From assembly GCA_049518415.1 (NCBI GenBank), contig JBEKRX010000014.1, positions 23,772 through 87,771 of the forward strand: a stretch of 64,000 bases of DNA, written 5' to 3'. Each line of letters begins with the position of its first letter. Within the stretch, counting starts at the first letter, position 1. Shown here piece by piece: positions 42,278 to 50,502 of this stretch. A model generated the notes under the pieces. That model was not told where the DNA came from, searched no databases, and worked only from the letters and a program-made list of their open reading frames with translations. The DNA is from CAVQND01 sp049518415. Lineage in GTDB: Bacteria; Verrucomicrobiota; Verrucomicrobiia; Limisphaerales; UBA8199. A program made the translations under genes and the position numbers.

Positions 42278-42495
42278 CCATTCAGTTGAACAGAAGCCAA
42301 CAAAGAAAACGAAGAAGAGTGGGAGAAGCCGGTGCGGCGCGGCCGCAGGCGTAGCGATTGAGTTGAACAGAAGAGAAGGACGGCTGCGCGCCGCAGATTG
42401 AGATTAGGATTAAGAATTAAGATTAGGATTAGGATTAAGATTAGGAGGCAGCCGTAACCATTCGATTGAACAGAAGGGAACGAAGAGAACAAAGG
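42267..42495. repeat. Threefold 45-bp repeat with a hexanucleotide array
   Basis: The unit GCAGCCGTAACCATTC followed by (A/G)(G/A)TTGAACAGAAG and a CAAAGAAAACGAAG-like end occurs at 42,267-42,310 and 42,446-42,490, with a partial copy at 42,350-42,372. Between the last two lies a (GGATTA)n-type array at 42,397-42,445. The text TGAACAGAAG-x-AACGAAG also appears at 25,625-25,660. No gene in 42,278-42,567. Confidence 0.6.
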
Positions 42496-42567
42496 TCCCC
42501 CTGAGCCGGAGAGATTCCAGGTGGAACTGCCTCAGAATGCGGTCAAGGTTGGGTGAACGCGCCATGC

Positions 42568-44514
42568 TCAGAGGGACAACAAATACTCGACCAAATCATC
42601 GAGTTCCCGTTTCGTCAGCCGGGAGGTGCGGCCGTGCCGGTCGTTCCGATTCTCTGAGAGGACCTCCCGCAACGTGGCGGCGGAGCCGTCGTGCAAATAA
42701 GGGGCCGAGCGCCACAGTTCCACCAGGGCCGGGGTGTAGAATTGATCCGAGGGCTTGTCTGTCCCGGCTCCCGCCACCCCCCAGATGGCGGGGTAGGTGG
42801 CGGTGGTGCCGACGTCGTGGCAGGCGCGGTCGGTGAATAAGGGCGGCGGGTGGCAGGGGGCACAACCGGTTTTGGCGCTCATAAAGAGTTGCTGGCCGCG
42901 CTGGGCGGCGGCGGAGAGATGGCCGTTGAGCAGGTGCGGGCTGGGGAGGGGCCGGAGCGACTTGAGCCAGGCATCGATGGCGGCCGGCACTTCCTCGGGC
43001 TGTTCGGTGAACAGAATGTGACGAAGGCCCGCCCGGACGGCCGCCTCCGCGTTGGGGCGCACCCCCAGGGCCATGGCCGGGCCGGTTTGGTGCGCCCAAA
43101 TAAGGCTCTTGGTGTTCTTGGGATTGCCAAGGCCGTCGTTGAGGAGGTCCCAATTCAGGGCATCGGCCCGCCCGTCCGCGTCGTGGCAACTGGCGCAACT
43201 CTGCCAGCCCTGGGCGCAGAGCCGCGCATCATTGAACCACAATTCGCCGGTGCGGAGGAGGGAAGGGGTGCGGGCGGGTGCCAAGGGCAGCAGCTCAGCG
43301 GTCGGTTGCGCGGCGGCCAGGTTGATTCGGCAGAGGCTGTCGGAGAAGTAATTCGCCACGTAAAGGTGCGTGCCGGCCAGGGCCAGGGCACGGGGACCGA
43401 GGCCGGGGAGCGAAAGACGTTTGCGCAGGCGGACCGGGTGGCTGGGGGGCGGCGGGATGGCGGCTCCATCCGGGGCGTAATCACCAATTCTGAGGCTTAA
43501 GAAGCTGGCGGGGTCCGCCTCGAGGGGAGCATCCAGGAGGCTGACCTCGTGCGTGCCGGCGTGAGACACGATGAGGGTCTTGCCGTCGGGAGTCCAGGTG
43601 ACCGCCCAGGGATTGGCCGCGCCGCGAGCAGTCTGGTCGAGCAAGACCACACCCAGCCATGCGAGGCGTTTCATGTCCAGGACGCTCAAGGCATTGCCGT
43701 TCATGGCCCCCAGTTCGACGGCGGTCGTGGAGCGCCAATACATGGACCGGAGGTGTGTCACGGCGGCAAAACGGCCGTCCGGCGAGAGGGCCACCCCGCG
43801 CAACAGGCCGGCGCCCTCGACCAAAGGGATGTTTTTGGCAAGGTTTCCGGCGAGGGTGTCAACGATGCTGACGACTGCTTGAACCCGCCAGTTATTCGCA
43901 GGCCCCGCGTGGAGGTGATTGGCGACGACCAGGTATCTGCCGTCCGGGGTGATGGCGGCGGCGACCGGCTCCCGCTCGACCCGGATGCGCTTGAATTCCC
44001 GGCGGGCGGCCAGGTCAATGACTGAGAGGTCGTCGTTGAAGCGATTGCAGACATAGAGCGTCTTCCCATCCGGGCTGAGCACCGGGGCCAGGGCAGTGTG
44101 CCCGGCGGCGATTCGGTCCACGATGCGGCGGCGAGCCAGGTCGATGACGCAAATGGTGCTGGCGGGGGCGGCGCAGGTCACATAAAGCCGGGCGCCATCC
44201 TTGGAGAGAGCCAGGCCGGAGGGCGATGCGGGCACGTCAATGCAATGCGTGATCCTGGCCGAGGCGGTGTCGAACGCCGCGACCTGGTTGGCCGTGGCGC
44301 AGGCAATAAACAGCAGGCTTCCGTCGCCGGTCGCGGCCAAGGCGGCAGGCGAGGCACCGGCCGGCCAGTTGGGTGGGCCTGCCGGCGGCGGGGCGGGGGT
44401 TCGGGCAGGGGCGTCCGAATGCAAGTCGAGCGGCGCCGCGCCGGCCAGGGCCGGCGCCAGCCCGCATAGTGAGGCGATCAGTGCCAGCCACGTGCTGCCC
44501 AATGCTGTCTTCAT
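42568..44514 (-). CDS. Secreted beta-propeller dihaem cytochrome c
   Basis: 648 residues from ATG 44514. Signal peptide to about residue 27 (WLALIASLCGLAPALAGAAP). Residues 50-400 form a YncE-like YVTN propeller (DGSLLFIACATANQVAAFDT; DGKTLYVCNRFNDDLSVIDL; DGRYLVVANHLHA). Two haem motifs follow: CASCH near residue 437 and CAPCH near 548, arranged like di-haem cytochrome c peroxidase (MauG/CcpA) domains, with C-terminal YTPALVELWRSAPYLHDGSA and a TLREVL helix. A periplasmic electron-transfer or peroxidase-like oxidase is likely; substrate unknown. Convergent with the DUF6483 gene, and starts near the left end of the four-helix-bundle cassette. Confidence 0.85.
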   Translation of the reverse strand: MKTALGSTWLALIASLCGLAPALAGAAPLDLHSDAPARTPAPPPAGPPNWPAGASPAALAATGDGSLLFIACATANQVAAFDTASARITHCIDVPASPSGLALSKDGARLYVTCAAPASTICVIDLARRRIVDRIAAGHTALAPVLSPDGKTLYVCNRFNDDLSVIDLAARREFKRIRVEREPVAAAITPDGRYLVVANHLHAGPANNWRVQAVVSIVDTLAGNLAKNIPLVEGAGLLRGVALSPDGRFAAVTHLRSMYWRSTTAVELGAMNGNALSVLDMKRLAWLGVVLLDQTARGAANPWAVTWTPDGKTLIVSHAGTHEVSLLDAPLEADPASFLSLRIGDYAPDGAAIPPPPSHPVRLRKRLSLPGLGPRALALAGTHLYVANYFSDSLCRINLAAAQPTAELLPLAPARTPSLLRTGELWFNDARLCAQGWQSCASCHDADGRADALNWDLLNDGLGNPKNTKSLIWAHQTGPAMALGVRPNAEAAVRAGLRHILFTEQPEEVPAAIDAWLKSLRPLPSPHLLNGHLSAAAQRGQQLFMSAKTGCAPCHPPPLFTDRACHDVGTTATYPAIWGVAGAGTDKPSDQFYTPALVELWRSAPYLHDGSAATLREVLSENRNDRHGRTSRLTKRELDDLVEYLLSL

Positions 44515-44530
44515 CGCAATGCCTTTCCAG

Positions 44531-45065
44531 GGGGCGCATCTCACTTTTTGTGGCAGCCTTTCTGGCTCTTTATCTTAATCCTCGCTCGTAATCTTAATCC
44601 GAATGAATCGCCTCTTCGACCATGAGAAACTGGAGGTTTATCAGCAGTCTCTGGCCTTCGTCGCCTGGCTCGAGCCCCTGCTGCAAAAGCTGCCCAAATC
44701 GGTCGCCGTGCGCGACCAATCGGATCGGGCCAGTAGCTCGAGCGTTCTGAACCTTGCCGAAGGCAACGGAAAGTTCACCTCACCCGATCGTGGCCGATTT
44801 TTTGACATTTCGCGCGGGTCGGCTTTGGAGTGTGCCGCGGCGCTGGATGTTCTGGCCTCCCAAGGCCGGAGTGAGTTGGGTGTGGTCGCCTCCGGGAAAG
44901 AGCGGCTACGCAGAATTGTTTCCATGCTCGCGGGGTTAATCAAAGCCAATTCTCATTGGCGGTTGCACGACGGAGATTAGGATTAGGATTAGGATTAGGA
45001 GATTAGGATTAGGATTAGGATTAGGATTAAGGTTAGGGACCACCCAAAAAAGTGAAATGCTCCCC
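44531..45065 (+). mobile_element. Terminal-inverted-repeat cassette carrying a four-helix-bundle gene
   Basis: The left end reads CACTTTTTGTGGCAGCC (44,542-44,558) and the right end, inverted, CACTTTTTTGGGTGGTCC (45,054 back to 45,037), with GGGG-(C)GCAT-TT homology extending a few bases outward. Inside, arms of CTTAATCC/GTAATC (44,573-44,600) and of GGATTA repeats (44,976-45,034) are also inverted to each other. The ORF fills the centre. A shorter element with the same ends lies at 52,681-52,847. It resembles 23S rRNA intervening sequences in layout, but is intergenic. Confidence 0.6.
44603..44980 (+). CDS. Four-helix-bundle protein (23S rRNA IVS / bAvd-like family)
   Basis: 125 residues. 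FDHEKLEVYQQSLAFVAWLE opens the first helix (family F-x-x-LxVYQxAxxF), RDQSDRASSSSVLNLAEGNG gives the conserved Q/DLxRAxxSIxxNIAEG turn, FFDISRGSALECAAALDVLA the third helix, and RLRRIVSMLAGLIKA the fourth. The family includes the S23 proteins of 23S rRNA intervening sequences and relatives of the DGR accessory protein Avd; function outside DGRs is unknown. No reverse transcriptase or DGR repeat is present. Its stop codon (TAG) is formed by the first unit of the hexanucleotide array. Confidence 0.9.
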   Translation: MNRLFDHEKLEVYQQSLAFVAWLEPLLQKLPKSVAVRDQSDRASSSSVLNLAEGNGKFTSPDRGRFFDISRGSALECAAALDVLASQGRSELGVVASGKERLRRIVSMLAGLIKANSHWRLHDGD

Positions 45066-45075
45066 CGGGCCAGCC

Positions 45076-45537
45076 TTAGCGCAGGTGTTGCCTGAGACAG
45101 CGGAGGACTTCGGCCAAATTCACCGGCTTGGCCAGGAAGGGCAGTCCGCCGACGAGTCCACCCCGCTGGAGAACTTCGTCGTGCGTGACGGTGGCGGTAA
45201 GAAAGATAATCGGGACGGATTTCAATTCCGGACTGGCCTGAAATTGAGCGGCCAGCCGCCCGCCGTCCATGCCTGGCATCATCACGTCGAGCAGGATCAA
45301 GTGGGGCTGAAATTCCTTGGCGGCGGCCAGGGCTGCGCGGGCGTCGTTTTCGGTGCGGACGAGGTAGAGGTTGGTCTGTTCGAGGTTGAGTTTGAGCAGG
45401 CGGGTGATATTGACCTGATCATCCACCACGAGGATGCGTTTTCTGTCCGTCTTGGCCGGGTTTGCCTCTGGTTGGGCTGAAGGGCTTGCCGGAACGGAGC
45501 TGGCGAGCCTGGGTTCATTGGTTTTGCTTGGGGTCAT
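45076..45537 (-). CDS. Single-domain response regulator with long N-terminal leader
   Basis: 153 residues. Receiver domain from residue 33: acidic pair D39-D40 (ILVVDDQ), phospho-acceptor D84 (LLDVMMPGMDGG), T in FLTA and K137 (FLAKPVN). No output domain. The first 32 residues are Pro/Ser/Ala-rich and probably flexible. It overlaps the histidine kinase gene by 23 bp and is downstream of it in the same operon, so it is the likely phosphorylation partner, perhaps passing the signal to another protein. Confidence 0.9.
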   Translation of the reverse strand: MTPSKTNEPRLASSVPASPSAQPEANPAKTDRKRILVVDDQVNITRLLKLNLEQTNLYLVRTENDARAALAAAKEFQPHLILLDVMMPGMDGGRLAAQFQASPELKSVPIIFLTATVTHDEVLQRGGLVGGLPFLAKPVNLAEVLRCLRQHLR

Positions 45538-46768
45538 AATGTTTGTCCTTTCGCGCTTTCAGAATCAAAGTCACCAGGGCCCCTTGGGGCGGGGCGTTGC
45601 GGATGTGAATGGCCCCGCCGTGCAGGTCGACAATGTTCTTCACCACCGAGAGGCCCAGGCCGGTGCCGACGCCCGGCGGTTTGGTGGTAAAGAAGGGGTC
45701 GAAAATCCTTGGCAGGTCGGCTTCCGCTATGCCGGTGCCGGTGTCCTGGACCTCAAGGGTGACCAGCGGGTCCTGGGCCGAGAATTGCGGGAAGGTGGCG
45801 CCGGTGAGCGGGAGGAGGTTTTCCAGGCGAGCGAGGCGGGTGGTGACGGTGAGGACGCCGCCCTGGGACATGGCCTGGAGGGCATTGATGAAGAGATTGA
45901 TGAGGACCTGCTCCATTTTCCGCCAATCCAGCTTAACGGGGGGCAGGTCGGGCGCGAGGTTTTGCACGAGGGTGGTTTGGGAGGCGATCACCTCGCAGTT
46001 CATGAGCCAAAGGCAGCGCTGGACCAGGGCATTGAGGTCTTCGTCCTTCATCTGGAAGTCCGTGGGGGCGGACAATTGCATCAACTCGCGGACAATCAGG
46101 TTGGCCCGCTCGACGGCATTACGCATGTCCGTGAGCACGAGGGGGAGCTGTGGGTTTGCAGCGGGCAGATTGCGCTCCAGGTAATCCAGGCCCATAAGGA
46201 TGCTCTGCAGCGGGTTCTTGACCTCGTGGGCGACGGTGGCGGCGAGCTTGCCGAGGGATTCAAGTTTCGCGGCCTGAATCAACTGCAACTGCACGGCCTG
46301 CAATTGCTCATGGGAGGCCTTGAGCTGGTCCACCGCCGCCTTGAGGGCCTGTTCGGCCTGCTTGCGCTCGGTAATGTCGGTAGAGATGCCGCACGTCGCA
46401 TAGGGGACGCCGCGGGCATCCAGCAAAGGGAATTTGACCGAGATGTAGGTGTGGGGCTGGCCATCCAGCGGCAGGACTTCCTCAAATTCCAGAGGGGCCT
46501 GGGAGGCAAGCACTTGCTGGTCGTGGTTGCGCAACGCGTTGGCCGTCCCCAGGGGGAAGAGGTCGTGGGCGGTCTTGCCCAGGGTTTGCCGGCGCTGGAC
46601 TTTAAACAGTTCCTCGAAGCGGCGGTTGATGAGCAGGTAGCGGCCTTGCAGGTCTTTGAGGTGAATGATTGCCGGGGAGTAGTCCAGGATGGCCTCGAGG
46701 GGCGCCTCGCCCAAGCGGCGTGGGTCGCCGGCGCGCTTCATTTCCCGCATGAATTTCTCCGCGTTCAT
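45515..46768 (-). CDS. PAS-domain sensor histidine kinase
   Basis: 417 residues and no transmembrane segment, so a soluble sensor. A PAS fold at 22-135 (ILDYSPAIIHLKDLQGRYLL; FKVQRRQTLGKTAHDLFP; SVKFPLLDARGVPYATCGIS-TDIT), a coiled-coil linker, HisKA with H181 (TVAHEVKNPLQ), and an HATPase with N box NLFINALQAM, G1 DTGTGIAEADL, F box FFTTK and G2 GTGLGLSVVK. It should autophosphorylate on sensing a cytoplasmic or redox cue and hand over to the adjacent response regulator. The kinase is of the NtrB-like HPK4 type judging by HEVKNPL. Confidence 0.92.
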   Translation of the reverse strand: MNAEKFMREMKRAGDPRRLGEAPLEAILDYSPAIIHLKDLQGRYLLINRRFEELFKVQRRQTLGKTAHDLFPLGTANALRNHDQQVLASQAPLEFEEVLPLDGQPHTYISVKFPLLDARGVPYATCGISTDITERKQAEQALKAAVDQLKASHEQLQAVQLQLIQAAKLESLGKLAATVAHEVKNPLQSILMGLDYLERNLPAANPQLPLVLTDMRNAVERANLIVRELMQLSAPTDFQMKDEDLNALVQRCLWLMNCEVIASQTTLVQNLAPDLPPVKLDWRKMEQVLINLFINALQAMSQGGVLTVTTRLARLENLLPLTGATFPQFSAQDPLVTLEVQDTGTGIAEADLPRIFDPFFTTKPPGVGTGLGLSVVKNIVDLHGGAIHIRNAPPQGALVTLILKARKDKHYDPKQNQ

Positions 46769-47116
46769 TTGTCCAATCCCAAGCCCTTAAGCCTGAACGT
46801 CCCTCGACCCCCGGCGGCACAGGCGAACCGATCTTTAGCCACGTTGACAGATAGACCAAGACCACATAATACAGGAGGCGGGGATTGTCAATGGGAATCC
46901 GCCCTGAATCCCGACTTGTCGGCCCGACTCATCGGCCATGGCTTCATCCGCCAGTGCGTGGCCTCCCGGAACGGGCGGAGGAAGACATCCGCGCTGCCAA
47001 CCGGCCTGGGCCCGGTTGCCGGGCGCAAGGGGCGGATGGGAAGCAGGGAAGTTTCACCGGCGTCACCCACTTGTTTTGGAGAAGACCCATAATTTTCGAG
47101 TTCTCAAGTCGTTTTC
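46769..47116. other. Intergenic region, nothing recognised
   Basis: No repeat family copy, RNA gene or coding frame could be supported. G+C falls steadily toward the right end, in step with the low-G+C gene that follows. Confidence 0.4.
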
Positions 47117-47791
47117 TTACTTATGGAAGAGGGCCTTTAATTTCTGTGTTCGAGCTGGAGAAAGCTTTGCCTGGTGCATGAGGTTCTCCAGCTCACTTTT
47201 ATCCTCGTTGGAAGATGTATAATAGCTAGGAAAAAATCTTCCCACATCTAAACCCGCAAGCTCATTAATATTGCGCAATCCAATTTGAAAATTGAGTCGC
47301 GCCTTTTTCGCTTCGTTCTGCTTTATTGCCGATTCGTATTGGGCGCGAGTTTTCGGATCTTTTATTTCTTTTGGATCCACTCCCGAAGGATAATGCACTC
47401 CCTCCGGCGTCTCGGGGACCAAATTTAAGGCGGCCCAATTTTTGGCATCATTCACGTCGAAGCTTGGATCGATGTTTTGATCGATTGTGGCAAGAAGACT
47501 TAGCCACATTCTTGCTTGTTCGTGGCGTGCAACGGACCGCGGCACAGTCTTGTCAATTCCTGGAGGCGATATTTTCTCCACAGCCCTTAACGCGCTTTCG
47601 AGCTGGTCGATGGATTTATTTTTTTTAAACTCCGTCAGTAGGCCCGTGGCCCGATTTATTTGGTTTGTCATAAGATCGCTATTCTCCTTTTTAATAATGT
47701 TGTTTGTTTGCGACAAAGCCGAGTTCATTGAAACCACAAGGGTTAAAATGAAAAAGGGTGATAACAGAATTCTTTTTTTCACGGCTTTCAT
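47117..47791 (-). CDS. Secreted hypothetical protein of atypically low G+C
   Basis: 224 residues from ATG 47791 (the frame upstream to 47,893 has no start signal). Signal peptide ILLSPFFILTLVVSMNSALS. The mature part is mostly helical and charged (ATGLLTEFKKNKSIDQLESA; YESAIKQNEAKKARLNFQIG), with a HYPSGVDPKEIKDPKTRAQY motif in the middle; no known domain was recognised. Base composition is distinctly A+T-rich compared with both neighbours, which suggests recent acquisition. It stands alone between a sensor kinase gene and the PQQ propeller gene. Confidence 0.65.
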   Translation of the reverse strand: MKAVKKRILLSPFFILTLVVSMNSALSQTNNIIKKENSDLMTNQINRATGLLTEFKKNKSIDQLESALRAVEKISPPGIDKTVPRSVARHEQARMWLSLLATIDQNIDPSFDVNDAKNWAALNLVPETPEGVHYPSGVDPKEIKDPKTRAQYESAIKQNEAKKARLNFQIGLRNINELAGLDVGRFFPSYYTSSNEDKSELENLMHQAKLSPARTQKLKALFHK

Positions 47792-47935
47792 GGCGAACTC
47801 AAGGGGGTGAAGGGTAATAAGTAGGATCACCAACACTGCATGACAAACTTGCTCCGGCTTTTGAAATTGATAACGAAACACCAGACTCGTCATGGTGCCG
47901 ATGTTCTTTGGCGGCCTTCCCGGGCGGCGGAGGCC

Positions 47936-49486
47936 TTAGCGGGAGGCTTGGTTCTGCTGCTGGATCGCGTAGAGGTGCGTCATGGTGGCCAGGTAGAGGA
48001 CGCCGTTGGCGGCGGTAACGGTGGAACTGACGGGCACGCCGAGGTCGGTCGTGCTGAGCAGTTTTTTCTCCCGGCTGGCGGCGAAGACATAAAAGGCGCC
48101 GCTGCGGGTGCCGAGATAGACCTTCCCGTCGGCCACCAGGGGCGAGGCCCAGGCCTCGCCTTTGATCTCCTGGGTCCAGCAGGCCTGGCCGGTGGCCGCA
48201 TCGAGGCAGTGGAAGGTGGGGCCGCAATCGGCGAGGAACACCAGGCCCTGGGAAATGGCGGGGGTGGCCAGGACGTGTTTTTGGAGCGGATAGGACCAGA
48301 CCAGGCCGTTGGTGGTGATGTCGCCGGTGCCGGTGGGGTCAATGCACTTGAGCCAGGCTTGGTTTTTGCCCCACCAGATGTCGCCGCCGCCGGCCACATA
48401 GAGGCGGTTCCGGTAGAAGACCGGCATGCCGAAGAAGTTGCTGGGGCTTTCGCGGCGGTTGCCGTGGTATTTGTGGACGTTGGTCTTGGGGGCTGCGGGA
48501 TCAAAGTCGAATTGCCAGACTTTGTTGAGGAATTGGAGAGCCGGAGGTTGGGAGGGTTGGGAAGCTGGGGTCGGCGGTGAGGCCCCGCGCTGAATGGGGT
48601 CGAAGGCATAGACCAGGCCGTTGCCGGCGGCGAAAAAGATCAGGGGACGGCCATTGACTTGGGCGGAGGCAGGGGCGGACCAGGTGCTGTGGAAGATGTT
48701 GGGGGCGATGTGCTCGTTGTCGCGGGCGACCAGGCGGCCCGTCTGCTTGTCGAGCACGACCAGGCTGGGGGCGTCCGGGGTGCGGATGCGCCGGTGCGTG
48801 TTGTCCACGCCGGTGCCGGTGTTCAAGTAGAGCAGGTCGCCGCGAATGAGAATGGGGCTGTGGGCGGCGTCGTGGGACCAGATGCCGGCGCCGGCAGTGA
48901 GGTCGAACAGCCAGAGGATGTCGGCATCGAGCGGGCCGGGGGTGAGCGGGGTCGCGGATTGCCTGGGGGTCATGTGGGCGGCTTCGTCGAGGAAGGGTCC
49001 ATGGTTGCCATTGGCCAGGCCGAGGGCATCGAGGCAGAGCACTTCGCCGCGGTTGTCCACCAAATAAACGCGGTCGCCCTCGACTGTGGGCGGGGAGCAG
49101 ATACCGCTCTGCGGCCAGTCTAGGTAGATGTCCTCGTCGCGTTTGGGCACCACCAATTGCCAGAGGAAACGGCCGGTCTTTTCTTCGAAGCACATCAGCA
49201 CGCCGCGGTCACCCTGGTGCTTGGGGTCGCGCGGCTGGCCATTGTTCGTGCCGATATAGACGCGCCCGCCGGCGACGATGGGTGTGGCGTGGGTTTCGGT
49301 GCCGAGGGCAGCAGACCATTTGATGTTCTGGCCGGTTTGGGGATCGAAGGAGGAGGGCAGGCCGCGCTCGTTCGAGACGAGATTGCGCGACCAGGCTTCG
49401 CCCCATTGGGGCTGGTCGGCGGGGAGCGCCGGCAAGAGCACCGCGGCAAGGGCCAGGGCCACGAACAAGGCGCACGACCGGCTCAA
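47936..49486 (-). CDS. Secreted PQQ-type beta-propeller protein
   Basis: 516 residues from TTG 49486, chosen because its TTGA overlaps the stop of the preceding small gene, GGAG lies 6 bases upstream, and it gives a clean signal peptide (ALFVALALAAVLLPALPA). Six to seven propeller blades are seen: GGRVYIGTNNG, GDRVYLVDNRGEVLCLD, GDLLYLNTG, DKQTGRLVARD, NRLYVAGGGDIWWGKNQ and VADGKVYLGTRSGAFYVFA. These PQQ-like repeats (outer-membrane assembly or dehydrogenase-like) occur widely in secreted verrucomicrobial proteins, mostly without bound PQQ. A longer reading to 49,648 or ATG 49,558 would overlap the small gene. Last gene of the HtrA operon. Confidence 0.85.
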   Translation of the reverse strand: MSRSCALFVALALAAVLLPALPADQPQWGEAWSRNLVSNERGLPSSFDPQTGQNIKWSAALGTETHATPIVAGGRVYIGTNNGQPRDPKHQGDRGVLMCFEEKTGRFLWQLVVPKRDEDIYLDWPQSGICSPPTVEGDRVYLVDNRGEVLCLDALGLANGNHGPFLDEAAHMTPRQSATPLTPGPLDADILWLFDLTAGAGIWSHDAAHSPILIRGDLLYLNTGTGVDNTHRRIRTPDAPSLVVLDKQTGRLVARDNEHIAPNIFHSTWSAPASAQVNGRPLIFFAAGNGLVYAFDPIQRGASPPTPASQPSQPPALQFLNKVWQFDFDPAAPKTNVHKYHGNRRESPSNFFGMPVFYRNRLYVAGGGDIWWGKNQAWLKCIDPTGTGDITTNGLVWSYPLQKHVLATPAISQGLVFLADCGPTFHCLDAATGQACWTQEIKGEAWASPLVADGKVYLGTRSGAFYVFAASREKKLLSTTDLGVPVSSTVTAANGVLYLATMTHLYAIQQQNQASR

Positions 49487-49617
49487 GCTCCAAGCCGGCG
49501 AGCGGGGTCCAGCACGAAACGAAGCGACAAATGGTTTATGGTCGAGCATTGCTGCCATAAGGCGACGGCCAGCAGGCCGAAAAGCGCGGCGAGCGGCAAG
49601 GCCAGCGAGTTGGTCAT
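49483..49617 (-). CDS. Small single-pass membrane protein nested in the HtrA operon
   Basis: 44 residues. It starts with ATG 49617, whose ATGA overlaps the stop of the HtrA-like gene, and ends at TGA 49483, overlapping the TTG start of the PQQ gene. N-terminus LALPLAALFGLLAVALWQQC is one transmembrane helix; the tail is short and basic. Both overlaps fit translational coupling. No homologues are known to me, so this gene is inferred from architecture alone. Confidence 0.5.
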   Translation of the reverse strand: MTNSLALPLAALFGLLAVALWQQCSTINHLSLRFVLDPARRLGA

Positions 49618-50483
49618 TTATCTTTTTTGTCTTCGGCGGCCCCCGCACTCTTTTTCTCCTCGGCCGCGCCGGCCGCCGGCACTTGTTTGGCGGCCTTGAG
49701 GATGTCCTCGGCCGGGAGAATGATGCCGGTCAGGTTGTTGGCCTGGACGCCGAACATGCCGCCGAACATACTGGAGCCGCTCGCGGCCTTGAGGGAGCGG
49801 GTGACGAACAGGCCCAAGAGCTTGCCATCCAAAGTAAAGGCGGGCGCGCCCAGGGTGGTAGTGGTGGCGGTGGTTTCGGGGATGTAGAACAGGCGCGGTT
49901 TGGTGACGATGGCGGAGATACGCTCGACCGAGGCGGCATAAGCGCGCGCGGCGGCGCTGCCCAGCCGATTGAGGGCGATGACCTGGTCCAGGACCTCCGC
50001 CTTGCCGGGCTGGGTGAGGTCGAGCGCAGCCATCGGGGCGGCGAGCTTGGTCTTGGGCCGGATGAAGGCCAGATCGAGGTCCTTGTCGCGCAAGACGGCC
50101 TCGGCGGGGACCTCGGTGCCGTCCTGGAGCAGAATCTTAACGTCGCTCAGCTCGGTTTCCATCTTGAAGCGCGACCCTTCATCTGCCATGCCGGACATCA
50201 TGCTTTCGAGAACGCGGCTGGGGTCGGTGGAGGAGAGCGACAGGACGGTGAGGCCCGAGGGGTCAATCACGGTGCCGGTGGCATCCTGCCGGGCCTCGGT
50301 AGAACGTCCGCCCATGCCGGGAGCGGAGATTTTGAGCACGAGTTGCACAATGACGACGGCTTGCTGGTTTTTCTTGAAGATGGCGCGGCCTTGCTCGGCC
50401 AGTTCGTCGGCCCGGCAGGGCGCGGCGAGCGAGGCCGAGCAGAGGATGAGCGCCAGGGCGAAGGGATTTAAGCGTGGCAACAT
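49614..50483 (-). CDS. HtrA/trypsin-like secreted protein lacking the catalytic His and Ser
   Basis: 289 residues from ATG 50483. Signal peptide (FALALILCSASLAAPCRADE). The chymotrypsin-like fold can be followed: ATGTVIDPSGLTVLSLSSTD (family GSGVIIxxDGYIxTNxHV), DLDLAFIRP (the Asp region, D kept) and TLGAPAFTLDGKLLGLFV (family GNSGGPLxxxxGxVxGI). The His of TNxHV and the Ser of GNSGG are both replaced, so it should be proteolytically dead. C-terminal Lys/Ala-rich tail (EEKKSAGAAEDKKDK). It lies 19 bp after an intact HtrA gene, pointing to a non-catalytic partner or chaperone subunit. Confidence 0.8.
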   Translation of the reverse strand: MLPRLNPFALALILCSASLAAPCRADELAEQGRAIFKKNQQAVVIVQLVLKISAPGMGGRSTEARQDATGTVIDPSGLTVLSLSSTDPSRVLESMMSGMADEGSRFKMETELSDVKILLQDGTEVPAEAVLRDKDLDLAFIRPKTKLAAPMAALDLTQPGKAEVLDQVIALNRLGSAAARAYAASVERISAIVTKPRLFYIPETTATTTTLGAPAFTLDGKLLGLFVTRSLKAASGSSMFGGMFGVQANNLTGIILPAEDILKAAKQVPAAGAAEEKKSAGAAEDKKDK

Positions 50484-50502
50484 AGCAGCTCCTTGGGGTG
50501 AT

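Noticed and set aside
44603..44980. Diversity-generating retroelement accessory (Avd) gene
   Set aside because: No reverse transcriptase and no template/variable repeat pair within the window.
44976..45034. Telomere-like (GGATTA)n as a chromosome end or integration scar on its own
   Set aside because: The array is internal, short and paired with an inverted arm, so it belongs to the four-helix cassette.
45434..47092. 552-codon plus-strand frame over the kinase and response regulator genes
   Set aside because: Antisense shadow; PAS, HisKA, HATPase and receiver motifs are all on the minus strand.
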